Assembly: GCA_937950315.1 (NCBI GenBank)
Contig: CALFDU010000021.1
Span: forward strand, 48,011-112,010
DNA length: 64,000 bases
Reading direction: 5' to 3'
Origin: an uncultured Saprospiraceae bacterium
GTDB taxonomy: Bacteria > Bacteroidota > Bacteroidia > Chitinophagales > Saprospiraceae
This document shows, piece by piece, positions 36,932 to 46,311 of the stretch (position 1 is the first letter of the stretch; the number at the start of each line of letters is the position of its first letter). The position numbers were made by a program, and so were the translations under genes. Below the pieces are notes generated by a model. The model did not search any database, was not told the DNA's origin, and worked only from the letters and a program-made list of their open reading frames with translations.

Positions 36932-38179
36932 ATGGGATTACTCAATTTTATCAAGAAGATCGAACCGGACAAGAAAAAAAGTCCATTTCTTCATACACTG
37001 TATGATGGGTTCTTCACTTTTGCTTATTCACCGAATAGTGTTACTTCAGGAGGAGTACATGTACGAGATGGAATGGATCTAAAAAGGACCATGATTCATG
37101 TTGTATTGGCAATGCAATTGTGTTATTTATTCGGAACCTATAATATAGGTCATCAGCACTTCATTGCAATGGGTGAATATCCTGGATTCTTAGAAGGATT
37201 CCACCTTAAGTTGTTCCATGGTCTGATTAAATTGCTACCAATATTTGTAGTTTCTAATTTGGTCGGTCTTGGTATCGAGTTTTATTTTGCAGCGAAGAAA
37301 GGACATGCCATAGAAGAAGGATTTTTGGTTTCTGGAGCATTGATTCCATTGATTATGCCACCAGACATTCCAATGTGGATTTTGGCTTTGTCAATCGTAT
37401 TTGCTGTAATCATTGGTAAAGAAGCATTTGGTGGAACAGGGATGAACATTTGGAATATAGCCCTATTGTCAAGGGTGTTTGTATTCTTTGCTTATCCAAC
37501 AACCATTTCAGGAGATGAGGTATGGGTTTCAGGATTTGAAGGGATTTCAGCTGGTATGTCTCCAGATTATGGATGGGCTCACAACTTGTTCAATCATTTA
37601 TTTGAATGGATGGACATAGCCACCTTCACCGCCAGTTCCTCCGTCGTTGACGGTTATTCTGGAGCAACGCCTTTGGCTCTAGCATCAAAGGGTGGATGGT
37701 CTGCAGTTACCGACGTATATACAACTACTCAGATGTGGTGGGGAACGATTCCAGGTTCAATCGGGGAAACTTCTAAGCCGCTAATTATTATAGGAGCTAT
37801 TATCCTGATCGCAACAGGAATTGCATCTTGGAGAATTATGTTGTCCATGTTGCTAGGAGCAATTGCGATGGGTTGGATATTGAATGGATGGGGAGCAACC
37901 GAATTCATGCAGGTTCCTTGGATTTACCAATTCTATATGGGTAGTTTCTTTTTTGCAATGGCATTTATGGCAACAGATCCAGTAACAGCCGCATCTACCA
38001 ATATCGGTAAATGGATTTACGGATTTCTGATAGGATTTATTGGAATGATCGTAAGGGTATTGAATCCAGCGTATCCTGAAGGATGGATGCTTGCAATATT
38101 GTTCTTAAATACATTTGCACCTTTAATAGATCACTACGTATTAGAGGCTAACATGAAAAAACGTTTACAAAGTGCATAG
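36932..38179 (+). CDS. nqrB: Na+-translocating NADH:quinone reductase subunit B
   Basis: 415 residues with about ten membrane helices. The covalent FMN site SGAT (Thr246, in VVDGYSGATPLAL) is intact, as is GIEFYFAAKKGHAIEEG and the MATDPVTAASTN segment near the end. Part of the sodium path and the quinone site. Starts 30 bp after nqrA; its last eight bases overlap nqrC. Confidence 0.97.
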   Translation: MGLLNFIKKIEPDKKKSPFLHTLYDGFFTFAYSPNSVTSGGVHVRDGMDLKRTMIHVVLAMQLCYLFGTYNIGHQHFIAMGEYPGFLEGFHLKLFHGLIKLLPIFVVSNLVGLGIEFYFAAKKGHAIEEGFLVSGALIPLIMPPDIPMWILALSIVFAVIIGKEAFGGTGMNIWNIALLSRVFVFFAYPTTISGDEVWVSGFEGISAGMSPDYGWAHNLFNHLFEWMDIATFTASSSVVDGYSGATPLALASKGGWSAVTDVYTTTQMWWGTIPGSIGETSKPLIIIGAIILIATGIASWRIMLSMLLGAIAMGWILNGWGATEFMQVPWIYQFYMGSFFFAMAFMATDPVTAASTNIGKWIYGFLIGFIGMIVRVLNPAYPEGWMLAILFLNTFAPLIDHYVLEANMKKRLQSA

Positions 38180-38915
38180 TACAAGATCAACAATCGTATT
38201 CGTGTTTATTATGACTGCTGTTGTAGCAGTTATTTTAGCTGCTTTGTTCAATGGATTGAAACCAATTCATGACAAAAATGAAGCGCTTTACAATAAGACA
38301 GCCATTCTATCTGCGATAGAAAATCAGCTGCCAAAGAAATTGGATGAAATGGAAGGTGAGGAAATTGAAACCCTCTTCAGTACTAAGATGAAACAATCAG
38401 TAGTTTCTATTTCTGGCGAAGCTATAGATGAAGCTTTAATCAAAGCAAGACATGGTGGATCCAAAGCAGAAAATATATCTCTGAAAACAGAGAAGAAAAT
38501 AGCTGATGAAGAAAAGTATTTGCCTGTATTTGAATATCAAGGTGATGGCGGTAAAAAGTTCTATATCGCATCAGTAAGAGGGAGTGGACTTTGGGATGAT
38601 ATATGGGGATATGTTGCTTTAGAAGATGACTTGAATACATTGGCAGGAATTGCTTTTGGACACAAAGGAGAAACGCCTGGTTTGGGTGCTGAGATTAAAG
38701 ACAATGGTGCTTTTAAAGAGCAGTTTAAAGGAAAGAAGATTTATGACGAAGATGGAAATTTCAAATCTATCTATGTAAGAAAAGGAGGAGCAAAAGATCC
38801 AATCCATGAAGTGGATGGTATTTCAGGAGCAACGATTACAGCAGATGGAGTTACTGAGATGTTAGATCGAGGTCTTCAATATTATGATTCATATTTTAAT
38901 ACGATAAAAGGGTAG
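38172..38915 (+). CDS. nqrC: Na+-translocating NADH:quinone reductase subunit C
   Basis: One N-terminal membrane helix (residues 8-27) and a periplasmic FMN domain with DGISGATITADG, the covalent flavin threonine at about 221-223 (requires ApbE, not seen here). 247 residues. Starts with GTG at 38172, overlapping the nqrB stop by eight bases; this GTG fits because homologues begin with a few residues before the helix. Confidence 0.96.
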   Translation: MHSTRSTIVFVFIMTAVVAVILAALFNGLKPIHDKNEALYNKTAILSAIENQLPKKLDEMEGEEIETLFSTKMKQSVVSISGEAIDEALIKARHGGSKAENISLKTEKKIADEEKYLPVFEYQGDGGKKFYIASVRGSGLWDDIWGYVALEDDLNTLAGIAFGHKGETPGLGAEIKDNGAFKEQFKGKKIYDEDGNFKSIYVRKGGAKDPIHEVDGISGATITADGVTEMLDRGLQYYDSYFNTIKG

Positions 38916-38932
38916 TCCTTAAAAAGATATTT

Positions 38933-39586
38933 ATGTCAGAAATTACAAAAGTAGCAGAGAAGGAACCAACTTTTGCCTTTGGTAAAAAGGAAAGAAAGTT
39001 ATTGACCGATCCGCTAAATGACAACAACCCAATTACAGTTCAGGTACTAGGTATTTGTTCTGCATTGGCAGTTACAACCAAGGTTGATGCATCATTTGTT
39101 ATGGCGATTGCCGTAGTTTTTGTTTGTGCATTTTCAAATCTTATTATTTCATTACTAAGAAACTCTATTCCTAAGTCGGTAAGGATGATTGTTCAATTGG
39201 TCGCTATTGCAACCTTGGTAACAATTGTTGAGTTGGTTTTAAAAGCAGCCAATTATACTGTATTTACTGAATTGTCAGTTTTCATTGGGTTGATCATTAC
39301 AAATTGTATTGTGATGGGAAGATTGGAGGCCTTTGCAATGGCCAACGGACCTTGGAAGTCTTTTCTTGATGGAATTGGAAATGGAATCGGTTATGGAATC
39401 ATATTGATTGCAGTAGCAGCCATTAGAGAACTTTTCGGGAAAGGCACATTTTATAATATTCAAATTTTAGGTGATTGGTATACGCCAAACGGATTGATGG
39501 TTTTATTCCCATCAGCGATGTTTGTTATCGGAATACTAATTTGGATTCATAGATCATGGAATAGAGATCTGATTGACGTATCATAA
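38933..39586 (+). CDS. nqrD: Na+-translocating NADH:quinone reductase subunit D
   Basis: 217 residues, six membrane helices. Shows NPITVQVLGICSALAVTTK, ITNCIVMGRLEAFAM and GIGYGIILIAVAAIRELFGKG, the inverted-repeat subunit pattern shared with RnfA/E and NqrE; the Cys in GICSALAV and TNCI bind the intramembrane [2Fe-2S] with NqrE. Starts 17 bp after nqrC. Confidence 0.97.
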   Translation: MSEITKVAEKEPTFAFGKKERKLLTDPLNDNNPITVQVLGICSALAVTTKVDASFVMAIAVVFVCAFSNLIISLLRNSIPKSVRMIVQLVAIATLVTIVELVLKAANYTVFTELSVFIGLIITNCIVMGRLEAFAMANGPWKSFLDGIGNGIGYGIILIAVAAIRELFGKGTFYNIQILGDWYTPNGLMVLFPSAMFVIGILIWIHRSWNRDLIDVS

Positions 39587-39598
39587 TCAAATAAGAAA

Positions 39599-40204
39599 AT
39601 GGAATCACAATTATTAAATATATTTATTAAGTCTGCATTTATAGAAAACCTTGCCTTGGCATATTTTCTTGGAATGTGTTCTTATTTGGCTGTTTCTAAA
39701 ACAGTAAAAACTGCGTTTGGATTGGGACTAGCTGTAATTTTCGTTTTGGGAATTACCATGCCTATTAACTGGATAATCAGTAATTACTTACTTGCAGAAA
39801 CTGGAGTTTTTGGAATCGATCTTACTTTCTTAAGACTCATTTTATTTATTGCAGTAATAGCATCAATGGTTCAGCTTGTAGAGATGGTTGTAGAAAAATT
39901 CTCACCATCACTTTACAACTCATTGGGAATCTTCCTTCCATTGATAACAGTAAACTGTGCTATTTTAGGAGGATCATTGTTTATGGTATCCAAGGAATAT
40001 AATTTCTCTGAATCAATTGCTTTCGGACTCGGAGGTGGATTTGGATGGTTTTTAGCGATCATCGCGATTGCTGCCATCAGAGAAAAGATTCAATATTCTG
40101 CAGTACCTGGTCCATTAAGAGGATTGGGAATGGCATTTTTATTGACTGGATTGATGGGAATGGCGTTTATGAGTTTGATGGGAATTGATCCTGCTGCATT
40201 TTAA
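39599..40204 (+). CDS. nqrE: Na+-translocating NADH:quinone reductase subunit E
   Basis: 201 residues, six membrane helices. Contains [20 protein letters not shown] and [13 protein letters not shown], with the paired cysteines for the NqrD/E cluster, and [17 protein letters not shown]. Starts 12 bp after nqrD. Confidence 0.97.
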   Translation: MESQLLNIFIKSAFIENLALAYFLGMCSYLAVSKTVKTAFGLGLAVIFVLGITMPINWIISNYLLAETGVFGIDLTFLRLILFIAVIASMVQLVEMVVEKFSPSLYNSLGIFLPLITVNCAILGGSLFMVSKEYNFSESIAFGLGGGFGWFLAIIAIAAIREKIQYSAVPGPLRGLGMAFLLTGLMGMAFMSLMGIDPAAF

Positions 40205-40225
40205 TAACAATAAAAGATTTAAGAT

Positions 40226-41545
40226 ATGATATTCTTGTTTTCAGTGATGGAGTATGCCGGACCACTCATCGTATTATGCGGTGTAATTCTTCTTTTGAGT
40301 TGGATGTTAATCTATGCAAGAAAGCAGTTGGTACCTCAAGGTGAGGTTAAAATCATCGTAAACGGTGATGAAGAGAATCCAATGATGGTTCAGCCAGGTA
40401 GTACACTACTAACTGTACTTTCTGAAAAAAGTATCTTCCTTCCTTCCGCATGCGGAGGTGGAGGAACATGTGCCATGTGTGAATGTCATGTACATGCAGG
40501 TGGAGGTGATGTATTACCAACCGAGATGAATCACTTGACAAGAAAAGAAGCTGCTGAGAATAAGAGATTGGCTTGTCAAGTGAAAGTAAGAGAAGACATG
40601 GAGATCAGTGTACCTGAGGAAGTTTTCGGAATTAAGAAATGGGAGTGTGAGGTAGTAAGTAATAATAACGTTGCCTCTTTTATTAAAGAATTTGTAGTTA
40701 AGTTGCCAGAAGGAGAGTCTTTGGATTTTGAGTCAGGTGGATATATTCAGATTGATGTTCCTGAGGTTGTAGTAGACTTTAAAGAAATGGATATTACTGC
40801 TCACCCAGATCATCATGATTCCCCAGATAAATTTCAGTCAGAATGGGATAAGTTCAAATTGTGGGATCTTAAGATGGTAAATGAAGAAGAGCAATTTAGA
40901 GCTTATTCAATGGCCAATCACCCAGCAGAAGGTAACATCGTCAAATTGAATATTAGAATTGCAACACCACCATTTGATAGAGCTAAGAATGGATGGATGG
41001 ATGTAAATCCAGGAGTATGTTCATCATATGTCTTTGGATTGAAGCCAGGTGATAAATGTACAGTGAGTGGACCATATGGTGAATTCTTTATCAAAGAGAC
41101 GAAAAAAGAGATGGTTTATATCGGAGGAGGAGCTGGTATGGCTCCATTAAGATCGCACTTATTCCACTTGTTCCATACATTGAAGACTACAGATAGAAAG
41201 GTAAGTTTCTGGTATGGAGGTAGAACAAAGAGAGAATTGTTCTACGTAGAGGAGTTTAGACAAATAGAAAGAGATTTTCCAAACTTTAAGTTTCATATCT
41301 CGCTAGATAATCCATTGCCTGAAGACAATTGGCAAGTGAAAGAGAATATTGATGCTCCAGGTGATGGTTTCCAAGGATTCATCATGCCAGTATGTGTAGA
41401 GCAGTATCTAAGCAAACATCCGGAACCAGAAGAAATCGAATATTATTTCTGTGGGCCGCCGATGATGAATAAATCTGTAATTGATGCACTAGATTCACTA
41501 GGAGTACCAGAAGAGAACATAGCATTTGATGATTTTGGAGGATAA
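40226..41545 (+). CDS. nqrF: Na+-translocating NADH:quinone reductase subunit F
   Basis: NADH-oxidising subunit. One N-terminal helix (residues 8-31), a ferredoxin domain with Cys76, Cys82, Cys85 and Cys117 (spacing 5, 2, 31, as in NqrF), and a ferredoxin-reductase module: RAYSMAN FAD site, [15 protein letters not shown] site and [10 protein letters not shown] near the end with C-terminal FDDFGG. 439 residues. ATG 40226 is the first of two; 22 bp after nqrE. A terminator closes the operon. Confidence 0.97.
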   Translation: MIFLFSVMEYAGPLIVLCGVILLLSWMLIYARKQLVPQGEVKIIVNGDEENPMMVQPGSTLLTVLSEKSIFLPSACGGGGTCAMCECHVHAGGGDVLPTEMNHLTRKEAAENKRLACQVKVREDMEISVPEEVFGIKKWECEVVSNNNVASFIKEFVVKLPEGESLDFESGGYIQIDVPEVVVDFKEMDITAHPDHHDSPDKFQSEWDKFKLWDLKMVNEEEQFRAYSMANHPAEGNIVKLNIRIATPPFDRAKNGWMDVNPGVCSSYVFGLKPGDKCTVSGPYGEFFIKETKKEMVYIGGGAGMAPLRSHLFHLFHTLKTTDRKVSFWYGGRTKRELFYVEEFRQIERDFPNFKFHISLDNPLPEDNWQVKENIDAPGDGFQGFIMPVCVEQYLSKHPEPEEIEYYFCGPPMMNKSVIDALDSLGVPEENIAFDDFGG

Positions 41546-41577
41546 ATCCAATATTTGAGAATACTTAAATAATACTT

Positions 41578-41613
41578 AAAAAAGGCCTAGGGACAATTTC
41601 CTAGGCCTTTTTT
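41578..41613 (+). terminator. rho-independent terminator of the nqr operon
   Basis: AAAAAAGGCCTAGG (41578-41591), 8-nt loop, CCTAGGCCTTTTTT (41600-41613): perfect 14-bp arms ending in a T run. Confidence 0.95.
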
Positions 41614-41674
41614 GTCGTTTTAGCCCTCAAAATGTAATAATATTGAAATACTTTGGAAAATAATAGTTAAAATA

Positions 41675-41706
41675 TTGACATTAATAGTATTACTATCATA
41701 TATTTG
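41675..41706 (+). promoter_or_regulatory. promoter of the ECF sigma factor gene
   Basis: TTG (41675-41677), 21-bp spacer, TATATTTG (41699-41706), an exact -7, 18 bp before the ATG at 41724. Confidence 0.65.
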
Positions 41707-41723
41707 AGTAACAAAATTGATAA

Positions 41724-42254
41724 ATGATGACAGAGCAAGTATTAAATTCGAAAATTATCTCTTTGAAGCCGCAATTAGAGAACTATGCATATTCACTTAC
41801 TAAGGATTCTGTAAACGGTCAGGACTTGGTTCAACAGACTATGTTGAAGGCATTTGATAAAATACATCAGTTTAAGAAGGGGACAAATCTTAAAGCATGG
41901 TTGTTTACAATCATGAGAAACAATTTCATTAATGATATTCGTAAGAATAGCAAATTTGTTGGAAGAGAAGAATTGTCTAGCTATGTACCTTATTCAAGTA
42001 AGGACATGAATGTAAAAAATCTTGGTGAGGCAAATATTATGTATGAGCTATTGGTTGAAGAAGTAGAGAAACTTCCTGCCAATTTGAAAGAGCCATTTAA
42101 GATGATGGTTGATGGTTATGCTTACAAAGAAATATCTGATAAGTTGGATATGCCATTGGGTAGTGTAAAGAGCTTTATTCACAAAGCAAGAAAACGTTTG
42201 CAAAAGCGAGTTTTACATCTTTCAGAATATACTACGCTTAGAAAGAGTGCATAA
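41724..42254 (+). CDS. ECF-type RNA polymerase sigma-70 factor
   Basis: 176 residues. Sigma region 2 (NYAYSLTKDSVNGQDLVQQTMLKAF, then NLKAWLFTIMRNNFIND) and region 4 (LPANLKEPFKMMVDGYAYKEISDKLDMPLGSVKSFIHKARKRL, quoted only as landmarks) of the ECF class. No anti-sigma factor is adjacent; the neighbour is a TetR regulator. ATG 41724 and 41727 are both usable. Upstream promoter is of the housekeeping type. Confidence 0.93.
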   Translation: MMTEQVLNSKIISLKPQLENYAYSLTKDSVNGQDLVQQTMLKAFDKIHQFKKGTNLKAWLFTIMRNNFINDIRKNSKFVGREELSSYVPYSSKDMNVKNLGEANIMYELLVEEVEKLPANLKEPFKMMVDGYAYKEISDKLDMPLGSVKSFIHKARKRLQKRVLHLSEYTTLRKSA

Positions 42255-42319
42255 TCGGCATAGGCTTATTTTTAAAAGTGCTAGTAGGCTAGTATAACCT
42301 CATAACCAATAATTACCAA

Positions 42320-43015
42320 ATGGAAGTTTATATAAATCCACGAATCAATCCAGATGTTTATCTCAAGAATCCAATAGATTCTGATTTAGGTAAAAAGATT
42401 ATTCTTGCTGCTGTTGATATGATTGATGAATTAGGATATGATAAATTTACTTTCAAGAAATTGGGCCAGAAGATAAACTCAACTGAAGCGTCTATTTATA
42501 GATATTTCAAAAATAAGCACAGTTTGCTCGTTTATTTATCTGCTTGGTATTGGGAGTTTTTACTGTATCATATTCAGGTACACACCATGAGTATAGATGA
42601 TCCGAGAGAGCAATTAAAAACTGCAATCCATAATTTGGTTAATATTTCTGCTTCTGCAAAAAATCAATCCATCTTGGATATGTGCAAATTGCAGAGTATC
42701 GTTAATGAGCAGTTTTACAAAATTGTAAGAACTAAAAAAGTGATGGCTCAAAACGATTCAGGATATTTTGAGTCATACAAAAAATTGTGTAGTGCATTGG
42801 CAAGCATTTTTAATAACATTGATAGTACTTTTGAATATCCTATGACCATGGCGACATCTGTTGTTGAGATGTCAATCAACAATCATTTCTGTTGCAATAA
42901 CCTTCCTTCATTGACTGAAATTAAATGTGGTACCAATCAGAAAGATCAAATTGAAAATATGATTCAGTATTTCTGCAATAGATTATTGGATACATGTATG
43001 GTTGAAACAGCGTAA
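42320..43015 (+). CDS. TetR/AcrR-family transcriptional regulator
   Basis: 231 residues. N-terminal HTH: KIILAAVDMIDELGYDKFTFKKLGQKINSTEASIYRYFKNKHSLLVYL gives the three-helix DNA-binding unit at about residues 27-75. The remaining helical part is the ligand/dimer domain without a recognisable ligand motif. It sits 65 bp after the ECF sigma gene in the same direction, so they may be cotranscribed. No obvious target operon follows. Confidence 0.88.
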   Translation: MEVYINPRINPDVYLKNPIDSDLGKKIILAAVDMIDELGYDKFTFKKLGQKINSTEASIYRYFKNKHSLLVYLSAWYWEFLLYHIQVHTMSIDDPREQLKTAIHNLVNISASAKNQSILDMCKLQSIVNEQFYKIVRTKKVMAQNDSGYFESYKKLCSALASIFNNIDSTFEYPMTMATSVVEMSINNHFCCNNLPSLTEIKCGTNQKDQIENMIQYFCNRLLDTCMVETA

Positions 43016-43037
43016 TTTTACTCTTCACACTATATCT

Positions 43038-43073
43038 GGATTGTTTTGATTTGGATTACCAAATCAAAAATCC
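43038..43073. repeat. imperfect hairpin downstream of the TetR gene
   Basis: TTTTGATTTGG (43044-43054), loop ATTA, CCAAATCAAAA (43059-43069): perfect 11-bp arms 29 bp after the stop of the plus-strand gene and before convergent pnuC. It lacks a proper T run, so it may be a weak terminator or mRNA-stability hairpin. Confidence 0.45.
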
Positions 43074-43266
43074 AACACTTCTCAAGTTTTTTTATATTCT
43101 AATGTTTACTATTCTTTATAGTACATAAATACACACTAAGGGTTGTCTTTAATGTTTGTTAAATTAATAGACAGAAAGGTTTAGCTAGTGCTCCATGATC
43201 CTTGATTTCTTAAATCATTCTAATTTGTCTTGAGTCGGCAAGGCCTGTTTGGCATGGATTAAAGTA

Positions 43267-43830
43267 TCAAGAAGTTAATGTCAATTCTTTCTTCCAATCA
43301 ATATATCCCTTTATAGCCATTACGGTATAAACTATACTGATTAGCGCAAATAAGGTGCCTCCTGAAACGTAATAGATGTACATATAGATTGGATTTATAA
43401 ATAACCAAAATATCCAATTTTCTATGTATCGCTTTGCCAAAAGAAAGGTAGCAATGATTGAAAACCCTGTAGTCAAAGCATCTATGTATGCATAGTTGGT
43501 ATCAAAGAACCGTAAAGCAATATTTGCGCAAGCGAATGAAACCAAAATGCCAATGACAATAACCAACATATTCCATTTGAGATCTAGCTTCTTAATACTT
43601 GTTGTTTCTGAATTGTCTCCTTTACTCCAATGATAAGCGCCATAGAAAGACATGCCTACATAAAATATTTGCAGAAGCGCATCAAACTTTAAATTAAGAT
43701 TATAAAAACTTTCATAGGCCCAACATGCAGAAGCGATGGCTCCAAATAGAAAACAAATTGCTTTGTTTTTAGTAGCGAAAAATATATAGGTTAAACTAAA
43801 AAGGGTGGCAATAATTTGAAGGGTACTCAT
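43267..43830 (-). CDS. pnuC: PnuC-family nicotinamide riboside/mononucleotide transporter
   Basis: 187 residues, seven membrane helices of the PnuC fold. Conserved pieces: FFATKNKAICFLFGAIAS, QIFYVGMSFYGAYHW, and ENWIFWLFINPIYMYIYY, the W-N/D-rich signature. Facilitates uptake of NAD precursors, trapped by a downstream kinase (not in the window). A minus-strand gene after the carboxypeptidase-regulatory gene, 15 bp apart. Confidence 0.92.
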   Translation of the reverse strand: MSTLQIIATLFSLTYIFFATKNKAICFLFGAIASACWAYESFYNLNLKFDALLQIFYVGMSFYGAYHWSKGDNSETTSIKKLDLKWNMLVIVIGILVSFACANIALRFFDTNYAYIDALTTGFSIIATFLLAKRYIENWIFWLFINPIYMYIYYVSGGTLFALISIVYTVMAIKGYIDWKKELTLTS

Positions 43831-43845
43831 GGCACTAAGCTAAAA

Positions 43846-44484
43846 TTATTTTCGCTTAAAGTCTCCTCTTTTCCAGGCTTTGATAAATTCTGCCCACGCT
43901 GCTGGATTGAAAATCTGTTGAGGTTTAAATTGTCCAGCTGTCCGATAATCTTCAAACTGTTGTTTGACTAAGTAATTGTACGATTCAGTGCCATCTTGAG
44001 GTATGGCGTAAATCAATTCGTCAAGGACTTTCTGCGCTAAGTTGGCTTCAGCCAATTTTCTCATTTCATTGTCTACATTGATCGCTAAAAACTCGATTTT
44101 ATAGTTTTCTTTGGAAGGCCATGGCTTGATAACTGCTTCTGGTAACAAAATATTCCCCTTACTCATTACTTGATACCAGCTATAGAAATAGTTGGTTAAA
44201 GTGTCTGGAATTACTTTTTGGACAGATTCAAAACCAACTCTACTGAATACGATTGTATCACCTGTCTCAGCTACTAGACTAAAAAATCCATCAATTTCAG
44301 TTACGGCTCCTCTTGATGTATTTAAAATTGAAACATTGGTATACGGAAGAGGTAAAATGTCACCATTAAGATCTTCGGTGACAACAACTCCTGAAAATTG
44401 AATAACCTGATTTTCATCCTGAGCACTAAGAAACAGCGTTGTTAATGAAAATATAAAAACTACCAGATATTTCAAGGAAATCAT
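43846..44484 (-). CDS. exported carboxypeptidase-regulatory-like (CarboxypepD_reg-like) protein
   Basis: 212 residues. Signal peptide MISLKYLVVFIFSLTTLFLSAQ, then the beta-sandwich with PYTNVSILNTSRGAVTEIDGFFSLVAETGDTIVFSRVGFE, as at the N-termini of SusC-like receptors but here free-standing, and a helical tail with no motif (KPQQIFNPAAWAEFIKAWKRG). Upstream of pnuC by 15 bp; likely one unit. Function unknown. Confidence 0.85.
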   Translation of the reverse strand: MISLKYLVVFIFSLTTLFLSAQDENQVIQFSGVVVTEDLNGDILPLPYTNVSILNTSRGAVTEIDGFFSLVAETGDTIVFSRVGFESVQKVIPDTLTNYFYSWYQVMSKGNILLPEAVIKPWPSKENYKIEFLAINVDNEMRKLAEANLAQKVLDELIYAIPQDGTESYNYLVKQQFEDYRTAGQFKPQQIFNPAAWAEFIKAWKRGDFKRK

Positions 44485-44590
44485 GTTTGGTTCGAATTAT
44501 AAACGAATGTAACACTTAATTGTTACGGAATAGTCCAAATTATGTACCATTTAACGACCTTTTAACTAATTAATAATGTGGTTGTAGACA

Positions 44591-44619
44591 TTGATTTGAG
44601 TGCGAAAAAAATATCTTTG
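44591..44619 (+). promoter_or_regulatory. promoter just before scpA
   Basis: TTG (44591-44593), 18-bp spacer, TATCTTTG (44612-44619), an exact -7. The GTG start at 44624 lies only four bases after it. Confidence 0.6.
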
Positions 44620-44623
44620 CGGC

Positions 44624-45382
44624 GTGGAAGGATATAAAATAAAGATTCAACAATTTGAAGGACCGTTTGACCTTTTATTGTTCTTTATCGAGCGTGATGA
44701 GCTTGATATCCACGATATTGATATATCTCAAATCACAGATGATTTCCTAGCTTATATCCAACAATTGGAGGACTTAAATATCGATGTTGCTTCTGAATTC
44801 ATTTTGGTTGCTGCTACATTGATGAGAATTAAAGCTAAAATGCTGATTCCTCGGAAAGAATTGGATGAAGATGGCAATGAGATTGATCCTAGGCATGAAT
44901 TGGTTGAAAAATTATTGGAATATCAGCGATATAAGGACATCATTGACAATCTGAAAGATCTTGAGTTGCAGAGATCATTAAAGCATAGCAGAGGGTTTGC
45001 TAAGGCGGAATTAAAGCAATTGGCGACAAGAGCTTTGGTAGACATTGAGTTAGAATCTTTGAGTCTCTCGAAGCTATTTAAGGCCTTTGAATCTGTAATG
45101 AGTAGGTATGAAAGTAGGATAGAGCGGGTGGTACACCAGATTATCAAGTATCCATATACCATAAAAACACAACGAAAGAAGATTTTTGAAGCTCTAGAAT
45201 TGAATCCTAGGAACTCTTTCCAGGACCTGTTTGCCACACTAGAAAATAGAATTGAGGCAATTGTGACTTTTTTGTCTTTGCTTGAATTATTGACAGCGCA
45301 AAAAGTTACAATGGTACAAGGTTTGGGTCCAAATAACTTTTGGATTGAGAAAGGTGATTTATTTAATAATGAAGAAGAATAA
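44624..45382 (+). CDS. scpA: segregation and condensation protein A
   Basis: Kleisin of the SMC-ScpAB condensin. Typical opening YKIKIQQFEGPFDLLLFFIERDELDIHDI, then ITDDFLAYI and AATLMRIKAKMLIPRKE, with the C-terminal winged helix around FLSLLELLTAQKVTMVQ. GTG 44624 is favoured: an earlier GTG at 44600 lies upstream of the -7 element, and homologues begin two or three residues before YKIK. The start lies almost at the predicted transcription start, so the mRNA may be leaderless. 252 residues. scpB and smc are not in the window. Confidence 0.95.
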   Translation: MEGYKIKIQQFEGPFDLLLFFIERDELDIHDIDISQITDDFLAYIQQLEDLNIDVASEFILVAATLMRIKAKMLIPRKELDEDGNEIDPRHELVEKLLEYQRYKDIIDNLKDLELQRSLKHSRGFAKAELKQLATRALVDIELESLSLSKLFKAFESVMSRYESRIERVVHQIIKYPYTIKTQRKKIFEALELNPRNSFQDLFATLENRIEAIVTFLSLLELLTAQKVTMVQGLGPNNFWIEKGDLFNNEEE

Positions 45383-45385
45383 CAT

Positions 45386-45808
45386 ATGAAATTAGAAGAA
45401 TATATTGCAGTAAGTGGAATGTCAAACGTTTACAAATTGGTAACTAGTAAGCAAAATGGTTTGATCCTTCAGGATCTAGACACTGCGCGTACAAAATTCT
45501 ATCCAGTAAGAAAACATCAATTTACGCCAATGGCATCAGTTGCCATATATACTTTGGAAGATACCATTCCTTTGGTGGATGTTTTTGCACGCATGAAGGA
45601 CAAAATGGATACAATGCCAGTTCCAAAACCTTCTGACGATAAAATGGCATTATTGGAATATTTTGAGAATATTGTACCTGACTATGATGAAGATAGAGTG
45701 TATGTGAGTGATATCAAAAAGGTGGTCAAGTGGTTTACTTATTTGGATGATAGAAAAATCATTGAACAAGCCTTGGCAGCAATAGACTCGACTGGAGAAG
45801 AGGAGTAA
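45386..45808 (+). CDS. DUF5606-family protein
   Basis: 140 residues. MKLEEYIAVSGMSNVYKLV and RTKFYPVRKHQFTPMASVAIYT match Bacteroidota DUF5606, a small cytoplasmic family often beside scpA or peptide-deformylase genes; function unknown. Starts 3 bp after scpA, so it is cotranscribed. Convergent with and touching recX. Confidence 0.9.
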   Translation: MKLEEYIAVSGMSNVYKLVTSKQNGLILQDLDTARTKFYPVRKHQFTPMASVAIYTLEDTIPLVDVFARMKDKMDTMPVPKPSDDKMALLEYFENIVPDYDEDRVYVSDIKKVVKWFTYLDDRKIIEQALAAIDSTGEEE

Positions 45809-46270
45809 TTATAGTACGTCTTCTAGTGCCATTGAAATAACTTCTGATTCATAGCCTTTTCCAGCGGCAAACTGGTATAACTTGGATTTTAGCTGGTAAC
45901 CGTTCAAATTTTTTCTTGCATATTGGCGGATCTGTTTTTCAAGTATGTTCAGTAAGTTGGAATAGTATTCTTCCTGATCTATTTCTTCTAGTCCTTTCTT
46001 AATGCAATACTCTGATATTCGCTTAGACTTTAGATTGATCATGATTTTCTTCTTACCCCAATTATTCATACGATACTTACCTCTCACGTATGATCTAGCA
46101 TATCTTTCTTCATTGAGAAAATCATCTTGAATGAGTTGACTCATAATATTTTCAAGCTTATCTCCATAAACTTCCATTTTGATAAGTTTCGTGCGTACTT
46201 CAGAATGACATCGTTCTTTGTAGGCGCAAAATTGTTGCAGTTTGGTTAATGTACTTTGGTCTTTACTCAT
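45809..46270 (-). CDS. recX: RecX regulatory protein
   Basis: 153 residues, three-helix repeats of RecX: LTKLQQFCAYKERCHSEVRTKL, DDFLNEERYARSYVRGKY with WGKKKI (repeat 2), and YQLKSKLYQFAAGKGYESEVI (repeat 3). It inhibits or modulates RecA filaments. recA is not adjacent. Separate promoter; a strong hairpin lies about 50 bp upstream. Confidence 0.95.
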   Translation of the reverse strand: MSKDQSTLTKLQQFCAYKERCHSEVRTKLIKMEVYGDKLENIMSQLIQDDFLNEERYARSYVRGKYRMNNWGKKKIMINLKSKRISEYCIKKGLEEIDQEEYYSNLLNILEKQIRQYARKNLNGYQLKSKLYQFAAGKGYESEVISMALEDVL

Positions 46271-46311
46271 ATAATAATAAAGGTATACATAATAGAATAA
46301 GGTTCAATTAT

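Noticed and set aside
43038..43073. Strong terminator after the TetR gene
   Set aside because: The hairpin is good but neither strand has a T run after the stem; listed only as a repeat.
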